Shown here one piece after another: positions 34,490-44,170 of a stretch of 64,000 nt of DNA (the first letter of the stretch is position 1; each line of letters opens with the position of its first letter). Position numbers and translations under genes: made by a program. The stretch lies in the NCBI RefSeq assembly GCF_004000885.1, contig NZ_BIMC01000006.1:186001-250000 (forward strand), in the 5' to 3' direction. The stretch comes from Paenibacillus glucanolyticus NBRC 15330 (GTDB lineage Bacteria; Bacillota; Bacilli; Paenibacillales; Paenibacillaceae). Below the pieces are notes generated by a model. It made no database searches. It was not told where the DNA came from and saw only the letters and a list, made by a program, of their open reading frames with translations.

Positions 34490-35032
34490 TCACACCACCC
34501 GCGACAACACTAACCCCCCGTAGGCAAACGCGGCCAGGATCACCAAGGCCGGGTGGATTTTGCGGATGTTCATGGCCCAAAAGGCGACGGCGGCGATGCC
34601 GAGCGACTGCAGGAGGCCGATGGAGATGAAGGAGCTTTTGCCCATCTGCCAGGTCAGGGTTAGCATCATGATGGCGATGACTGGCTGGACCAGGAGGGTC
34701 ATGCCTTTGACGACCGGTGACGTGCGGTATTTTTGCAGCAGATTCAGCAGCCAAATGAGGGCGACGGCGGAAGGAATAACCGTAGCCGCGAGGGCAAGGG
34801 ACATGCCCATCCAGCCGTATACGTCATACCCGACAAAAGCGGCGATTTTGGTGGCGATCGGACCGGGGAGTGCATTGCCAAGCGCAAGCATGTTGGAGAA
34901 CTCCAGATCGGTCAGCCAGCCGTGGTTGGTGACGATCTCCTTATACATGAGCGGGATGGAAGCGGGACCGCCGCCATAACCGAGCACGTTAGCAATGAAA
35001 AAACTGATCAGCAGCTGCAGCCATTCTTCCAT
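34490..35032 (-). CDS. ywrA: Short-chain chromate transporter subunit (YwrA-like)
   Basis: A 180-residue half-size CHR-family membrane protein. It has the conserved N-terminal GYGGGPASIPLMY (about residues 19-31) and ALGNALPGPIATKIAAFVGY (about 51-70), then four further hydrophobic segments. In the short-chain branch of the family two unequal halves, encoded by adjacent genes, act together, and in Bacillus subtilis the pair YwrB/YwrA confers chromate export. The start codon overlaps the stop of the upstream half by one base (TAATG), and AAGGAGG lies within the end of that gene. Export of chromate rather than sulfate is assumed from family knowledge. Confidence 0.88.
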   Translation of the reverse strand: MEEWLQLLISFFIANVLGYGGGPASIPLMYKEIVTNHGWLTDLEFSNMLALGNALPGPIATKIAAFVGYDVYGWMGMSLALAATVIPSAVALIWLLNLLQKYRTSPVVKGMTLLVQPVIAIMMLTLTWQMGKSSFISIGLLQSLGIAAVAFWAMNIRKIHPALVILAAFAYGGLVLSRVV

Positions 35033-35628
35033 TAAGCGGATCCCTCCTTGTCCCGTTTTTGTTTTTTCAATTTGGATACGGTTTTGAAATGCACCGTGCC
35101 GTAAGCGAGGAACAATATAATCACAATGGCCGGATGAATCTGGAAACTCTCCAGCAGGAGAAACGATACGGCAAAAAATCCGATTCCGGCATAAATGCCG
35201 AGGCCCTTCACGGCCTTCTCGCCAAACTCGTAAGCCATCGTTCCCAGCATGACGGCAATGACCGGCGTCACGCCTGCAATCATGCCGGCGACCACTGTGG
35301 AGCTGCTGAGGAAGGTGACGGCAGACAGCAGGGCAATCATCGCGATACAGGTTGGGAGGATGTGCGCAAGAACGGCGACAACCGCGCCGAGGGCTCCTTT
35401 TTCCCGGTAGCCGAGATAGGCTGCCATCTTCGTGGCGATCGGGCCCGGAAGCGCGTTGGCCAGCGCGAGCACCTCCCCGAATTCATCGTCGCTCAGCCAG
35501 TGATAGCGTACAACGGCTTCGTGCCGTATCAGCGGAATAACGGAAGGACCACCGCCGTAGCCGAGTATTCCGGTTCGGACCATGCCGAACGTTAATTCCA
35601 TGTAGGGGTTGCTATGTTTACTGCTCAA
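35032..35628 (-). CDS. ywrB: Short-chain chromate transporter subunit (YwrB-like)
   Basis: A 198-residue CHR-family half-protein, the partner of the 180-residue half encoded next. It has the same GYGGGPSVIPLIRHE and ALANALPGPIATKMAAYLGY motifs in its N-terminal half, and about five helices. The likely start is a TTG at 35628 with AAAGGA nine bases upstream; ATG at 35601 would remove nine residues before the conserved region and remains possible. It lies 27 bp downstream of an AsnC-type regulator gene, the same order as ywrC-ywrB-ywrA in Bacillus subtilis. Confidence 0.88.
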   Translation of the reverse strand: MSSKHSNPYMELTFGMVRTGILGYGGGPSVIPLIRHEAVVRYHWLSDDEFGEVLALANALPGPIATKMAAYLGYREKGALGAVVAVLAHILPTCIAMIALLSAVTFLSSSTVVAGMIAGVTPVIAVMLGTMAYEFGEKAVKGLGIYAGIGFFAVSFLLLESFQIHPAIVIILFLAYGTVHFKTVSKLKKQKRDKEGSA

Positions 35629-35655
35629 AGGTATGAGTCCTTTCTGTTGTGGGAG

Positions 35656-36138
35656 TTAGAGCCTGATGCCCATGCGGCTTTTATACCGCTTGATCAAGAT
35701 TTGGGTGTCTACACTCGTAATGCCGGGAAGCGGGTAGAGTTTCTCATTTAAAAACATTTCCATTTCCTTATGATTGGTAAACAGTCCGTGCATATGCAGT
35801 TTGCTGGGCCCGGTCATATGATAGAGGCTCGTTACATACGGCTCGTTCTCCAGCGTGTCCGCCACTTGCTGCAGATATTTGGGCTCGACCTCCACGTTGA
35901 AAAAAGCAGACACCGAAATCCCCACCTTTTCCGGATTAATGACCGCCGCGAACCGTTCAATAATGCCGTCGTCCATCAGGGCACTGACCCTGGCCTGAAC
36001 GGCGACACGGGATAATCCGATTTCCTTGGCCAGATCTGTGTACGAGATTCGACCGTTCTTGCCAAGAATCGCCATGATCCTGCGGTCTGTATCGTCAATC
36101 ACGGGAGGAGAATTCTCCCCGTTAGAATGAATATCCAT
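35656..36138 (-). CDS. ywrC: Lrp/AsnC-family regulator of the chromate pair (YwrC-like)
   Basis: 160 residues. The N-terminal winged helix reads [46 protein letters not shown] (about residues 15-60). The C-terminal RAM effector domain follows ([15 protein letters not shown] through [19 protein letters not shown]). It begins the operon with the two chromate-transporter halves. In Bacillus subtilis the equivalent regulator represses its own operon until chromate is present, so autoregulation is likely here. AAAGGAG precedes the ATG. Confidence 0.9.
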   Translation of the reverse strand: MDIHSNGENSPPVIDDTDRRIMAILGKNGRISYTDLAKEIGLSRVAVQARVSALMDDGIIERFAAVINPEKVGISVSAFFNVEVEPKYLQQVADTLENEPYVTSLYHMTGPSKLHMHGLFTNHKEMEMFLNEKLYPLPGITSVDTQILIKRYKSRMGIRL

Positions 36139-36507
36139 CGAATGCAGCTCCTTTAGCTTTACTTATATGTAAGGGATTTCTCAGTATTTTATTACAAAAC
36201 GCAATCAAATCATTCCAATCCATTACGATAAGTCTAAATATATAAGGTATTCATAATGTTTTCAATATGATTTGCAAAGTTTGAAACTTTTTGCGTGCTT
36301 TTCAAGTCTAAGTCTATGAATAGAAAATGATAGATTTTCATTCATTGGGTAGTATTACTAAGAATATGAATCTGCATTCAGGAGTCAATTACATTCTATC
36401 TATTAAATGGGTTATTTTATAAAATTACCCTTTTATATCAATATATGATAGGATAATGAAGGTGAATTGCTAGCTTCTTAGAATCTCTTATTGAAAGGCG
36501 GCACGGT
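36139..36507. other. AT-rich divergent region between ywrC and capA-like gene
   Basis: It holds the minus-strand operon promoter at 36237-36265. Near 36444-36457, TATGAT and GATAAT are candidate -10 boxes for the + strand gene at 36508. No further features are seen. Confidence 0.4.
36237..36265 (-). promoter_or_regulatory. Promoter of the ywrCBA-like operon
   Basis: On the minus strand TTGAAA (36265-36260) and TATATT (36242-36237) are separated by 17 bp, about 100 bp before the regulator start codon. No operator repeat is obvious beside it. Confidence 0.6.
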
Positions 36508-37605
36508 ATGAAAAGATTATTTTGCCTCATTCTGGTTCTCGTTATGATTCTCCCGGTCAGCATGGTTTCAGCAGCGGATGCAAACGGGAAGGAGAGTCAG
36601 AGCAAGGCACAGGAAGCCAAGAATAAATCGGGGAATACCACGCAAGCGAATAAATCAAAGGACAAACCGATCAGTCTTGTGTTTGTAGGTGACATTCTAT
36701 TAGACGGTTATGTAGGTAACCAGATTGAGCGGTTCGGTAATTTATATCCGTTCAAGAAGGTAGCTCCCATATTGAAAAAGGCTGACATGGCATTCGCCAA
36801 TCTGGAGACACCGGTCTCCATTCGGGGCAAGGCAGCAGATAAAACCTTTGCCTTCCGTTCGAAGCCGGAAACACTCCAAGGCCTGGCCTATGCGGGCATC
36901 GACGGCGTAACACTCGCCAACAACCACATTCTCGACTATGGACAGCAGGCAATGCTTGATACCATCACACATCTGAAACGCCAGAAGATCGGCTACACGG
37001 GAGCCGGGCACAATCTGGATGAGGCCTTCAAGCCTTACGTGCAGAACATTGACGGGAAAAAAGTCGCGGTGCTCGGGGTGAGCCGGGTACTCTCGGGCAA
37101 TTCCTGGATCGCAGGCAAGAACCACCCGGGTGCCGCTTCCGCCTACACAATGGAGCCGATGCTGACGCACATCAAGAAGTCCGCGAAAAACAACGATTTT
37201 ACGATTGTGTATATCCACTGGAATCAGGAGTTTGCCGACTATCCGGAAGAATACGCTCGCACGATGGCGAAGCAGATGATCGACGCGGGTGCTGACATCA
37301 TCGTTGGATCGCACAGCCACGCATTGATGGGCATAGAGTATTACAAGAACAAACCGATTTATTATTCGCTCGGAAACTTTGTGTTTAACCGCTCGACCCG
37401 GGGCGGGGATAAGACACTGCTGTCGATGATGGTGCATTTCGAGATTCAGGGCTCCAAGATCACGAGCCGGATCACGCCAGTGAAGATTATCAATGGTCAA
37501 CCGAACCTGATGGACAAGACCTACAATAAGAACATCATTGCGAAGCTGAATAAATTGTCCTACAACGCGAAGATTGATGCCAACGGCAACGTCAGCAAAA
37601 AATAA
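36508..37605 (+). CDS. Secreted CapA-family protein (PGA_cap metallophosphatase fold)
   Basis: 365 residues with a signal peptide (about residues 1-23) and a Lys/Gln/Ser-rich linker. The domain of the poly-gamma-glutamate synthesis protein CapA family follows, from about residue 52. Its motifs are FVGDILLDG (metal ligand Asp), ANLETPVS, GVTLANNHILDYG, IVGSHSHALMGIE and PIYYSLGNFVFN, which together form the calcineurin-like metal site. CapA proteins take part in poly-gamma-glutamate export or capsule attachment, but no capB/capC genes are nearby, so a different extracellular hydrolase role is possible. AAAGGCGGC precedes the ATG. It is a single-gene unit with two downstream hairpins. Confidence 0.87.
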   Translation: MKRLFCLILVLVMILPVSMVSAADANGKESQSKAQEAKNKSGNTTQANKSKDKPISLVFVGDILLDGYVGNQIERFGNLYPFKKVAPILKKADMAFANLETPVSIRGKAADKTFAFRSKPETLQGLAYAGIDGVTLANNHILDYGQQAMLDTITHLKRQKIGYTGAGHNLDEAFKPYVQNIDGKKVAVLGVSRVLSGNSWIAGKNHPGAASAYTMEPMLTHIKKSAKNNDFTIVYIHWNQEFADYPEEYARTMAKQMIDAGADIIVGSHSHALMGIEYYKNKPIYYSLGNFVFNRSTRGGDKTLLSMMVHFEIQGSKITSRITPVKIINGQPNLMDKTYNKNIIAKLNKLSYNAKIDANGNVSKK

Positions 37606-37619
37606 TAGGGATTCTCAAA

Positions 37620-37653
37620 AACAACTGCGGCTATTAGCTGCGGTTGTTTTTTT
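37620..37653 (+). terminator. Terminator after capA-like gene
   Basis: AACAACTGCGGC pairs with GCTGCGGTTGTT (12 pairs including wobbles) around TATTA, followed by seven T. Confidence 0.9.
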
Positions 37654-37663
37654 ATGCGCACTC

Positions 37664-37713
37664 AAAAAAGCCTCCGCGAAAAAATGTCGGAAACTGGCGA
37701 CAAGGCTTTTTTT
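37664..37713. terminator. Second hairpin after capA-like gene
   Basis: AAAAAAGCC pairs with GGCTTTTTTT; inside, TGTCG and CGACA pair as well. A second back-to-back terminator, possibly insulating the giant gene downstream. Confidence 0.7.
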
Positions 37714-37760
37714 CATTCCTCGTATTCGACAAAAACTGCTTTTACGCCACCCGACCGGAA

Positions 37761-37830
37761 ATTCCTGCTCCAAAAATAAAATAAAGTTTTACTTAATGTA
37801 TTGTAATTTGAAATAAAATTTCAATATGAT
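37761..37830 (+). promoter_or_regulatory. SLH-protein promoter with palindromic spacer (copy 1)
   Basis: The -35 TTGTAA (37801-37806) and -10 TATGAT (37825-37830) are 18 bp apart. The 17-bp palindrome TTGAAATAAAATTTCAA (37808-37824) fills the spacer. ATTCCTGCT lies at 37761-37769. Every element, including the 40-bp distance from ATTCCTGCT to the -35, recurs at 50043-50112 before another SLH-protein gene. A palindrome between -35 and -10 is the classic position for a repressor operator. Confidence 0.6.
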
Positions 37831-38079
37831 GAAGGGAGATAAGACAAGTTATTTTGGGCACAGGAGGCGGTGGATACGGATTGGCAGCATACTTTTTTGC
37901 AGTCCTTCCAGCTAATGACTGAATGTAAAGCCCCTGCGGCAGAGTTAACTTCGTCTTAATACAGAATGGAGGTGGAATTAACAAGCCAGCGTTATACTTC
38001 CGAGTAGGTCTTTCGTTCGCGGACAGATATACACCGGGGAAGAACAGAGTCCAAGCATAGAGAAGGAGGAATTGATGAC
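37831..38079 (+). other. Long 5' leader of the 2024-residue SLH protein gene
   Basis: About 250 bases between the promoter and the start codon carry no convincing gene. I see no known riboswitch or terminator in it. AGAAGGAGG at 38061-38069 is the ribosome site. Confidence 0.35.
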
Positions 38080-41000
38080 ATGTTAAGGAGTAAAAAGAAA
38101 ATATCGTCGCTGCTGAGCGGCGTGATGTTTCTGTCTTTGCTGTTTCCCGCAGGACAAGCTGCAGCAGCCAATCCGGCAGCCACCGCGCCATCGGTTATAG
38201 ATATGCGGCAGATGGAGATCGGGCCGGGCGCTACATATACATGGGCGAATATGCAAAAGGGCAGCGGCGAGCAGAAGGTTCACATGGTGGAGTTTAATCC
38301 ATCGCAAGGGAATCTGGAGCTTCAGCCTGGCCTGACGGACGGCAAGGTTTATGGCATGCAGGGTGTCAGCAAAATGGCATCCGATGCAGACCAGAAGGAC
38401 AACCGCGTCATCGCGGCGGTGAACGGAGATTTCTACGATATGTCCACGGGCATTCCGCTCGGATTGTTCATGGGTGACGGGGAGCTTCTGACAGACCCGC
38501 CTGGCGGGAGGAACGCCTTTGGGATCAAGAAGGACGGGACCAGCCTGTATGGCAGTCCGAAATTAACGAAAAACGTGACGATTGGCGGAACCGTAAGCAG
38601 CTTATCCTCCATCAACCGTTTAAGAGGCGCGGATGCACTTGTTCTCTATACCGAAAAATTCAATGCCACAACAATGACCAATAACCTTGGAGACGAGGTT
38701 ATTCTGGATATCGTGAGCGGCAGAGTTGCCAGCGGCGAGACCTTGACTATGAAGGTGGCCTCTACTCTTAAGGATCAGGGAAATTCGCCGATAGGTCCGG
38801 ATCAAGTGGTTCTGTCCGCTTCGGGCTCGCAGCGGAACAAACTCGCCGGGCTGAAGGTGGGGGATGAATTAAGCGCAAGTTTTCAGCTGGATAACGAGTG
38901 GCAGGACGCCACGATGGCGATCGGCGGAACGGTGATGCTGGTGCAGGATGGCGTAGTCCAGCAGCATACCGATCCGGCCGTACATCCGAGAACGGTGGTT
39001 GGCACTAAAGCCGATGGCTCCGTTGTGCTGTTCGAGGTTGATGGCCGCCAGCCGGGCTTTAGCGAAGGGCTTAACTACATCGAGCTCGGTGAAATGCTGC
39101 AGGAGCTCGGCGTGGTTAACGCATTGAACCTGGACGGAGGCGGTTCGGCTACCTTCGTTGCCCGCCTGCCAGGGGAAACGGCGCGCAAAGTGCTCAACTC
39201 GCCATCGGACGGTGGGGAGCGCAAGACAGCCAACGGGATTCTGCTGGTGAACACAGCACCCGAGGGAGCTGCGAACAAACTTGTTGTGGCTCCGACGCTG
39301 GAACGAGTGCTGACAGGTTCCTCCGCTGCCTTTAAGACGGCAGCCGTGGATCAGAATCTGCATCCGTCCCAGATGACGGAGACCGCGATATGGAGTGTTG
39401 ATCCTGCCTACGGGTCCATCGACGCCAGTGGTAAATTTACGGCCGGCAACCAACCGGGAGTGACCGAGGTATCTGTACAATCCGGCAATCTGACCGGAAC
39501 AGCCGTTTTGGAAATCGTGGATGAGCTGACCGAGCTCAAATTCTCTGACGCGGTGAAGACCTTCTCTTCCGGCTCGACCGAGACACTCAAGGTCTCGGCG
39601 CTTCGTAATGGTCAAGTGGTACAGGCCGACAATAGCCGTTTGGAGTGGCGAGTGGAAGGCGATATCGGGACGATTGACGGAAATGGAACGTTTACCGCCA
39701 CGGACAAGCAGGACGTCAGTGGCAAAATCTTCGTGAAGTACGGTCAAATTGAGACCTCAATCGAAGTAAACGTAGGACTTCCACCGGTGATGCTTGAGGA
39801 TTTTGAGAATGGCTTAAGCCGTTATAAACCAAGCTCCGGCGCGCAGATCAAATCGACCAAGGTATCCATTGAAACCGATGAGACCTATATTCGTTCCGGT
39901 AATGGCGCATTGAAGCTGGAGTATGATTTTACAGGGATGACCGGCACCTCCGGCGCTTATCTCCAGACAAATGGTACAGCAGACAATATCGAAATTCCGG
40001 GCTATCCGGAGAAGATCAGCATGTGGGTGTATGGAGACGGCAACGCGCACTGGCTCCGTGCCCAGATTCGTGACAGCAAAGGAGCGATCCCCCTCGATTT
40101 TACCGATCAGACGGTCGGCGTTAATTTCAAGGGATGGAAGTATCTCGAAGCGTCCGTTCCCAAAGGAAGAACTCTTCCACTGGTGATGGACATGCCGGTT
40201 CGTTACATGGAAACGCAGGCAACGAAAAAAGACGCCGGAGCTATCTACGTGGACGAAATTCGCGCATTATACGGTCCGGCCCATGACGATATCGAGCCGC
40301 CGGTTCTGAAGAATTTCTCGCCCGTTAACGGTGCGGAGATCAAGGTGAACACACCGACCATTACCGTGTATGCCGAGGATGCAGGTTATGATCCTGTGAC
40401 ACATCCGGGCACCACCCTGATTGATCCGGACAAAATCCGGTTTTATCTGGACGGCAGTCTGGTACAGCATACCTTGTATCCGCCGGAAGGAAGAATTCAT
40501 TACACGCCGAACGTTCCGCTTGCCGATGGTGTCCATCAGGCGAAGGTCACCGTCCGTGATCTCTCGGGTAACCAAACGACTGAGGAATGGAACTTCACCG
40601 TAAATACAGGTGCGGCCAGGGTAGTGTACGATACACCGGACACGGTCTATGCGGGAGGCGGCTACACGCTGGATATCGGCGGGGTGAAGACGTCCCAAAT
40701 CCGCAGTGGTCATATCGATTTCCAATTCGATCCCACCAAAGTGGAGAATCTGGAGCTCATACCGGGGGACAAGCTGAGTCCAGCCCAGGTTAGCGCAGAC
40801 ATTGACGCTACAACAGGAAAGGTCAAAGTGACCTGGAAGGACATCCATACCGCATCCCTGTTGGATACGGATTGGATCGGCCAAATCCGGTATGATGTGA
40901 AGAAGAACGCAACCGACAGCAGCATCATATCGCTTACGTCCGGGGCTGTATCTTTCACCGATACGGGGAATACCGAATTTTCATTCTTCGGTCTTCCGAT

Positions 41001-44000
41001 GGAATCCAGGATCGCAACGCATTATACGCTGAGCTGGAATCAGGAAGGAACGGTGCAGGGATACGAGACCGAATTTAAAGTGAGCGATGCCCAGGGTCAG
41101 CCTGTGGAAGGTGTACAGATCATGGCTGATGCAGCAGCGGTGGGAACAACGGATGCAGCGGGTATCCTGAAGACGGGGACTCTGACCTCCCAGGTCAAGA
41201 CGTATACGGTGCAGGCGGTGAAAGGCAATCAATACAGTCCGGCACTGGAATTCAAGGTTTCGCCGCTGGCCGGAAGCCCGACGCCGTTCAACATCAGCGT
41301 AGGCATGGGCGAAGATCCGACTACGTCGCGGATGTTCAACTGGCATACAGACCCGGCAACGGACGGGACCATCTTGGAACTGGCCAAGAAATCCGAATTT
41401 ACGGATTTCGATGTCCCGAATGTCCAGAAAATCGATGGAACCAGCGAGCTGTACCATACCTTGGATCTTGGGACGGTCCGCGTCCATAAAGCGACAGCGT
41501 CCGGCCTTGAGCCAGGCACAGAGTATGTGTACCGTGTCGGTGACGGCCAAGGCCATTACAGTGCTCAAGGCTCGTTTAAAACGACCGAGCTTGCGGGAGA
41601 CACCACGAAATTCCTGTATTTTGCGGATTCTCAGGCCTCTACCGCCAAAGAATTCGAGCTGTGGGGGAACACAATCGACAAAGCGGCAGCCGAGCATCCG
41701 GATGCCGAATTCATGGTCCATGCCGGTGATATGGTGGACAAGGGATTCCTGGAAGAACAGTGGAACTATTGGTTCGCTGAGGCCCAGAAGCATTTTCTGA
41801 ATACAACGTTAGTGTCGACCATTGGCAACCATGAAGTGATGGGGACCAAGGAGAACGGGGATTTCCTGGCTCACTTTAACCAGCCGGGCAATGGTTTGGA
41901 CAGCCTGAAGGGAACGAACTTCTCATTTGATTACAAAGACGTTCATTTCATCATGCTGAACAGCGAGTATCAGCTGGAGGAGCAGAAGCAATGGCTCCAG
42001 CAGGATCTCGCTGACAATGACAAGAAATGGACCGTCGCGATGTTCCACCGCGGGCCTTACGGCAGCATTTACGATACCGCCGAGGTGCGCAGCTTGTGGG
42101 CGCCCGTGCTGGAGGAATTCGGCGTGGATCTTGTATTAAACGGTCATGATCATATTTATATTCGTTCCTACCCGATGATGGACAATCAAATCGCTGCGGA
42201 CGGTCAGGGCACGACTTACGTTGTAGCGGGATCGTCAGGTCCCAAATTCTACTCCCATACGGAGCGGGGATGGCATGAGGTGGTCGACGACGAACAGACT
42301 CAGATGTACGCCTCCGTGGAAGTGAAGGGAGACGAGCTTCATTTTGTAACCAAAACGGTTGGCGGACGTGTCGTGGACGAGTTTACGCTGACGAAATCGG
42401 GAACGAAGCCAGCTCCGGAGCAGATTATAGTGAGCCCGGACCAGCTTAAGCTTGCCGTCGGCGAAAGCCGTGAATTGCAGGCTGAGGTAAAGCCAAGCGG
42501 GGCCGAACGAACCGTAGTATGGTCCGTATACAGCTCCGAACCGTCGGATGACATCGTCAGCGTATCAGCAGACGGCATTGTGACGGCTCAAGGACTGGGG
42601 AATGCGGTCGTAAGAGCAACCAGCACGGCGGCACCGGATGTGTATACAGACGTGAATATTTCGGTAGATCGAATCCCGAATGGCAGCATGGAATCGATCG
42701 CCTTAAGCGGCAAATCCGAGCTGAAGGTTGGGGATACCGATAAGACGGTTACGGAGGCGGTTTATACCGACGGCAGCCGTATCCGCTTAATCGAAGGCGT
42801 AACTTATCTGAGCAGTAAGCCGGAGATAGCCTCGATTGATGAACAGGGCTTGGTACGGGCTTTAGCAGAAGGGGCAACTGTCATTTCGGCAACCTACGAA
42901 GGGTTCAAGTCGGAGTACGCCTTGAAGGTGATCACCCGTGGCGGAGGCAATCCCGATCCGGGAACGGAGCCGCCAGTAAATCCACCGGTGAACCCACCGA
43001 TAAATCCACCAGTACAGCCGCCCGTGACACCGCCGTCTGGCAGTATCACCTTGTCGGCCATTGAGCTTGCAGCTAAGCTGTCGAACGGGCAAGTGACCTT
43101 GTCAGTGGATGGAAGCTTTACGGACCTCACATTGCCGGGCAATGCGGCTGACATTCTTAAGGACGGCTCCATACGAATCGAGGCGAACAACTTGGCCATA
43201 ACGATTCCATCCAAGGTGCTCCGCCAGCTGGGTGGTCTTGCAGATGCTGGCCAGCTTGAGAAGGGCACCATCAAGCTGAGTGCCGTCACATTGTCGGATG
43301 CGGAGATGAAGGAGCGCATCGCGCAAGCCGTCCGTGTCTCCGGAGCGAAGCTGACAGCAGCCGGAGCTATGCTGGAGTTCCAGCTTGCTCTGACGACAGC
43401 AGATGGTCAGGTCCACCGCCTAACCGAGTTCGATCATCCGATGACGCTGGAACTGCCGTTATTCTCAGATGCCAAGGGTTCAAGAATCTCCATGTACTAT
43501 TTGTCCGGCCATGGAGAGCTGGAGTACATTGGCGGTGTGAGCAAAGACGGTCGCATGTCAGCGGGAATACGTCATTTCAGTGCATACGGTTTGCTTGATT
43601 ATGAGAAAACCTTTGCGGATGTGCCTTCATCGTTCTGGGCTGCGAAGGTTATCGGTGATTTGGCCGCGAAGCAGCTTATCCAAGGCATCAGCACGGAGCG
43701 CTTCGCACCGGCTCAGCAAGTGACCCGAGCCGAATTTGCTGCGATGCTGGTTCGTCTGCTTGACCTTCAAGCAGAACGTTCTGCACCGTTTGCGGATGTA
43801 GCTTCAGGCAAATGGTACGCGGAGGCTGTTGCGGCCGCTAGCGAGTCCGGCATCGTGAACGGACTCGGCCAAGACCGTTTTGCACCGGAAGCCCCGATTA
43901 AACGTCAGGAAATGGCGGCCATGCTGGTGCGCGCTTATGCCTATGCAATGAAGCAGCAGCAGGAGAACCTAGGCGCGAGCAGCGGATTTACGGATATCGC

Positions 44001-44154
44001 CGAATCTCCTGACTGGGTTCAGGAAGCGGTAGAAACTGCGTATGCCCTCGGTTTTATCCAGGGCCGCACGCCGAGCCGCTTTGCACCGGAAGGACTAACC
44101 ACGCGTGCGGAAAGCGCGCAGGTTATCTATAATCTGTTGAATAAGCTGAAGTAA
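38080..44154 (+). CDS. Giant SLH-anchored phosphodiester glycosidase / metallophosphoesterase
   Basis: 2024 residues, secreted and wall-anchored. Order: signal peptide (1-29); phosphodiester glycosidase domain, NAGPA/DUF2233 type (about 67-395, with AAVNGDFYD and LNLDGGGSAT); Ig-like region (400-560); carbohydrate-binding-like jelly-roll (570-728); Ig-like (737-840); cohesin-like sheet domain (846-970); carboxypeptidase-regulatory-like (980-1060); purple-acid-phosphatase N-domain (1070-1165); metallophosphoesterase (1176-1430) with VHAGDMVDKG, IGNHE and NGHDHIY; two BIG2 domains (1445-1525, 1534-1615); Pro-rich linker; an unrecognised domain; three SLH domains (about 1845-2024). The pair of catalytic domains suggests cleavage of sugar-phosphodiesters and release of phosphate from a surface glycan (inference). 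It shares its promoter layout with the gene at 50258. Confidence 0.88.
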   Translation: MLRSKKKISSLLSGVMFLSLLFPAGQAAAANPAATAPSVIDMRQMEIGPGATYTWANMQKGSGEQKVHMVEFNPSQGNLELQPGLTDGKVYGMQGVSKMASDADQKDNRVIAAVNGDFYDMSTGIPLGLFMGDGELLTDPPGGRNAFGIKKDGTSLYGSPKLTKNVTIGGTVSSLSSINRLRGADALVLYTEKFNATTMTNNLGDEVILDIVSGRVASGETLTMKVASTLKDQGNSPIGPDQVVLSASGSQRNKLAGLKVGDELSASFQLDNEWQDATMAIGGTVMLVQDGVVQQHTDPAVHPRTVVGTKADGSVVLFEVDGRQPGFSEGLNYIELGEMLQELGVVNALNLDGGGSATFVARLPGETARKVLNSPSDGGERKTANGILLVNTAPEGAANKLVVAPTLERVLTGSSAAFKTAAVDQNLHPSQMTETAIWSVDPAYGSIDASGKFTAGNQPGVTEVSVQSGNLTGTAVLEIVDELTELKFSDAVKTFSSGSTETLKVSALRNGQVVQADNSRLEWRVEGDIGTIDGNGTFTATDKQDVSGKIFVKYGQIETSIEVNVGLPPVMLEDFENGLSRYKPSSGAQIKSTKVSIETDETYIRSGNGALKLEYDFTGMTGTSGAYLQTNGTADNIEIPGYPEKISMWVYGDGNAHWLRAQIRDSKGAIPLDFTDQTVGVNFKGWKYLEASVPKGRTLPLVMDMPVRYMETQATKKDAGAIYVDEIRALYGPAHDDIEPPVLKNFSPVNGAEIKVNTPTITVYAEDAGYDPVTHPGTTLIDPDKIRFYLDGSLVQHTLYPPEGRIHYTPNVPLADGVHQAKVTVRDLSGNQTTEEWNFTVNTGAARVVYDTPDTVYAGGGYTLDIGGVKTSQIRSGHIDFQFDPTKVENLELIPGDKLSPAQVSADIDATTGKVKVTWKDIHTASLLDTDWIGQIRYDVKKNATDSSIISLTSGAVSFTDTGNTEFSFFGLPMESRIATHYTLSWNQEGTVQGYETEFKVSDAQGQPVEGVQIMADAAAVGTTDAAGILKTGTLTSQVKTYTVQAVKGNQYSPALEFKVSPLAGSPTPFNISVGMGEDPTTSRMFNWHTDPATDGTILELAKKSEFTDFDVPNVQKIDGTSELYHTLDLGTVRVHKATASGLEPGTEYVYRVGDGQGHYSAQGSFKTTELAGDTTKFLYFADSQASTAKEFELWGNTIDKAAAEHPDAEFMVHAGDMVDKGFLEEQWNYWFAEAQKHFLNTTLVSTIGNHEVMGTKENGDFLAHFNQPGNGLDSLKGTNFSFDYKDVHFIMLNSEYQLEEQKQWLQQDLADNDKKWTVAMFHRGPYGSIYDTAEVRSLWAPVLEEFGVDLVLNGHDHIYIRSYPMMDNQIAADGQGTTYVVAGSSGPKFYSHTERGWHEVVDDEQTQMYASVEVKGDELHFVTKTVGGRVVDEFTLTKSGTKPAPEQIIVSPDQLKLAVGESRELQAEVKPSGAERTVVWSVYSSEPSDDIVSVSADGIVTAQGLGNAVVRATSTAAPDVYTDVNISVDRIPNGSMESIALSGKSELKVGDTDKTVTEAVYTDGSRIRLIEGVTYLSSKPEIASIDEQGLVRALAEGATVISATYEGFKSEYALKVITRGGGNPDPGTEPPVNPPVNPPINPPVQPPVTPPSGSITLSAIELAAKLSNGQVTLSVDGSFTDLTLPGNAADILKDGSIRIEANNLAITIPSKVLRQLGGLADAGQLEKGTIKLSAVTLSDAEMKERIAQAVRVSGAKLTAAGAMLEFQLALTTADGQVHRLTEFDHPMTLELPLFSDAKGSRISMYYLSGHGELEYIGGVSKDGRMSAGIRHFSAYGLLDYEKTFADVPSSFWAAKVIGDLAAKQLIQGISTERFAPAQQVTRAEFAAMLVRLLDLQAERSAPFADVASGKWYAEAVAAASESGIVNGLGQDRFAPEAPIKRQEMAAMLVRAYAYAMKQQQENLGASSGFTDIAESPDWVQEAVETAYALGFIQGRTPSRFAPEGLTTRAESAQVIYNLLNKLK

Positions 44155-44170
44155 GGCTTAGGCGATTACG

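Noticed and set aside
36508..37605. Part of a poly-gamma-glutamate capsule operon
   Set aside because: No capB or capC homologues adjoin; the gene stands alone between a chromate operon and an SLH gene.
37831..38079. Riboswitch in the long leader of the giant SLH gene
   Set aside because: No known aptamer motif or terminator/antiterminator pair could be recognised by eye; only a structure search could settle it.
38869..39747. Long open frame on the minus strand inside the 2024-residue SLH protein gene
   Set aside because: It lies wholly within a well-supported gene, has no ribosome site or recognisable domain, and is expected from GC-biased codon use.
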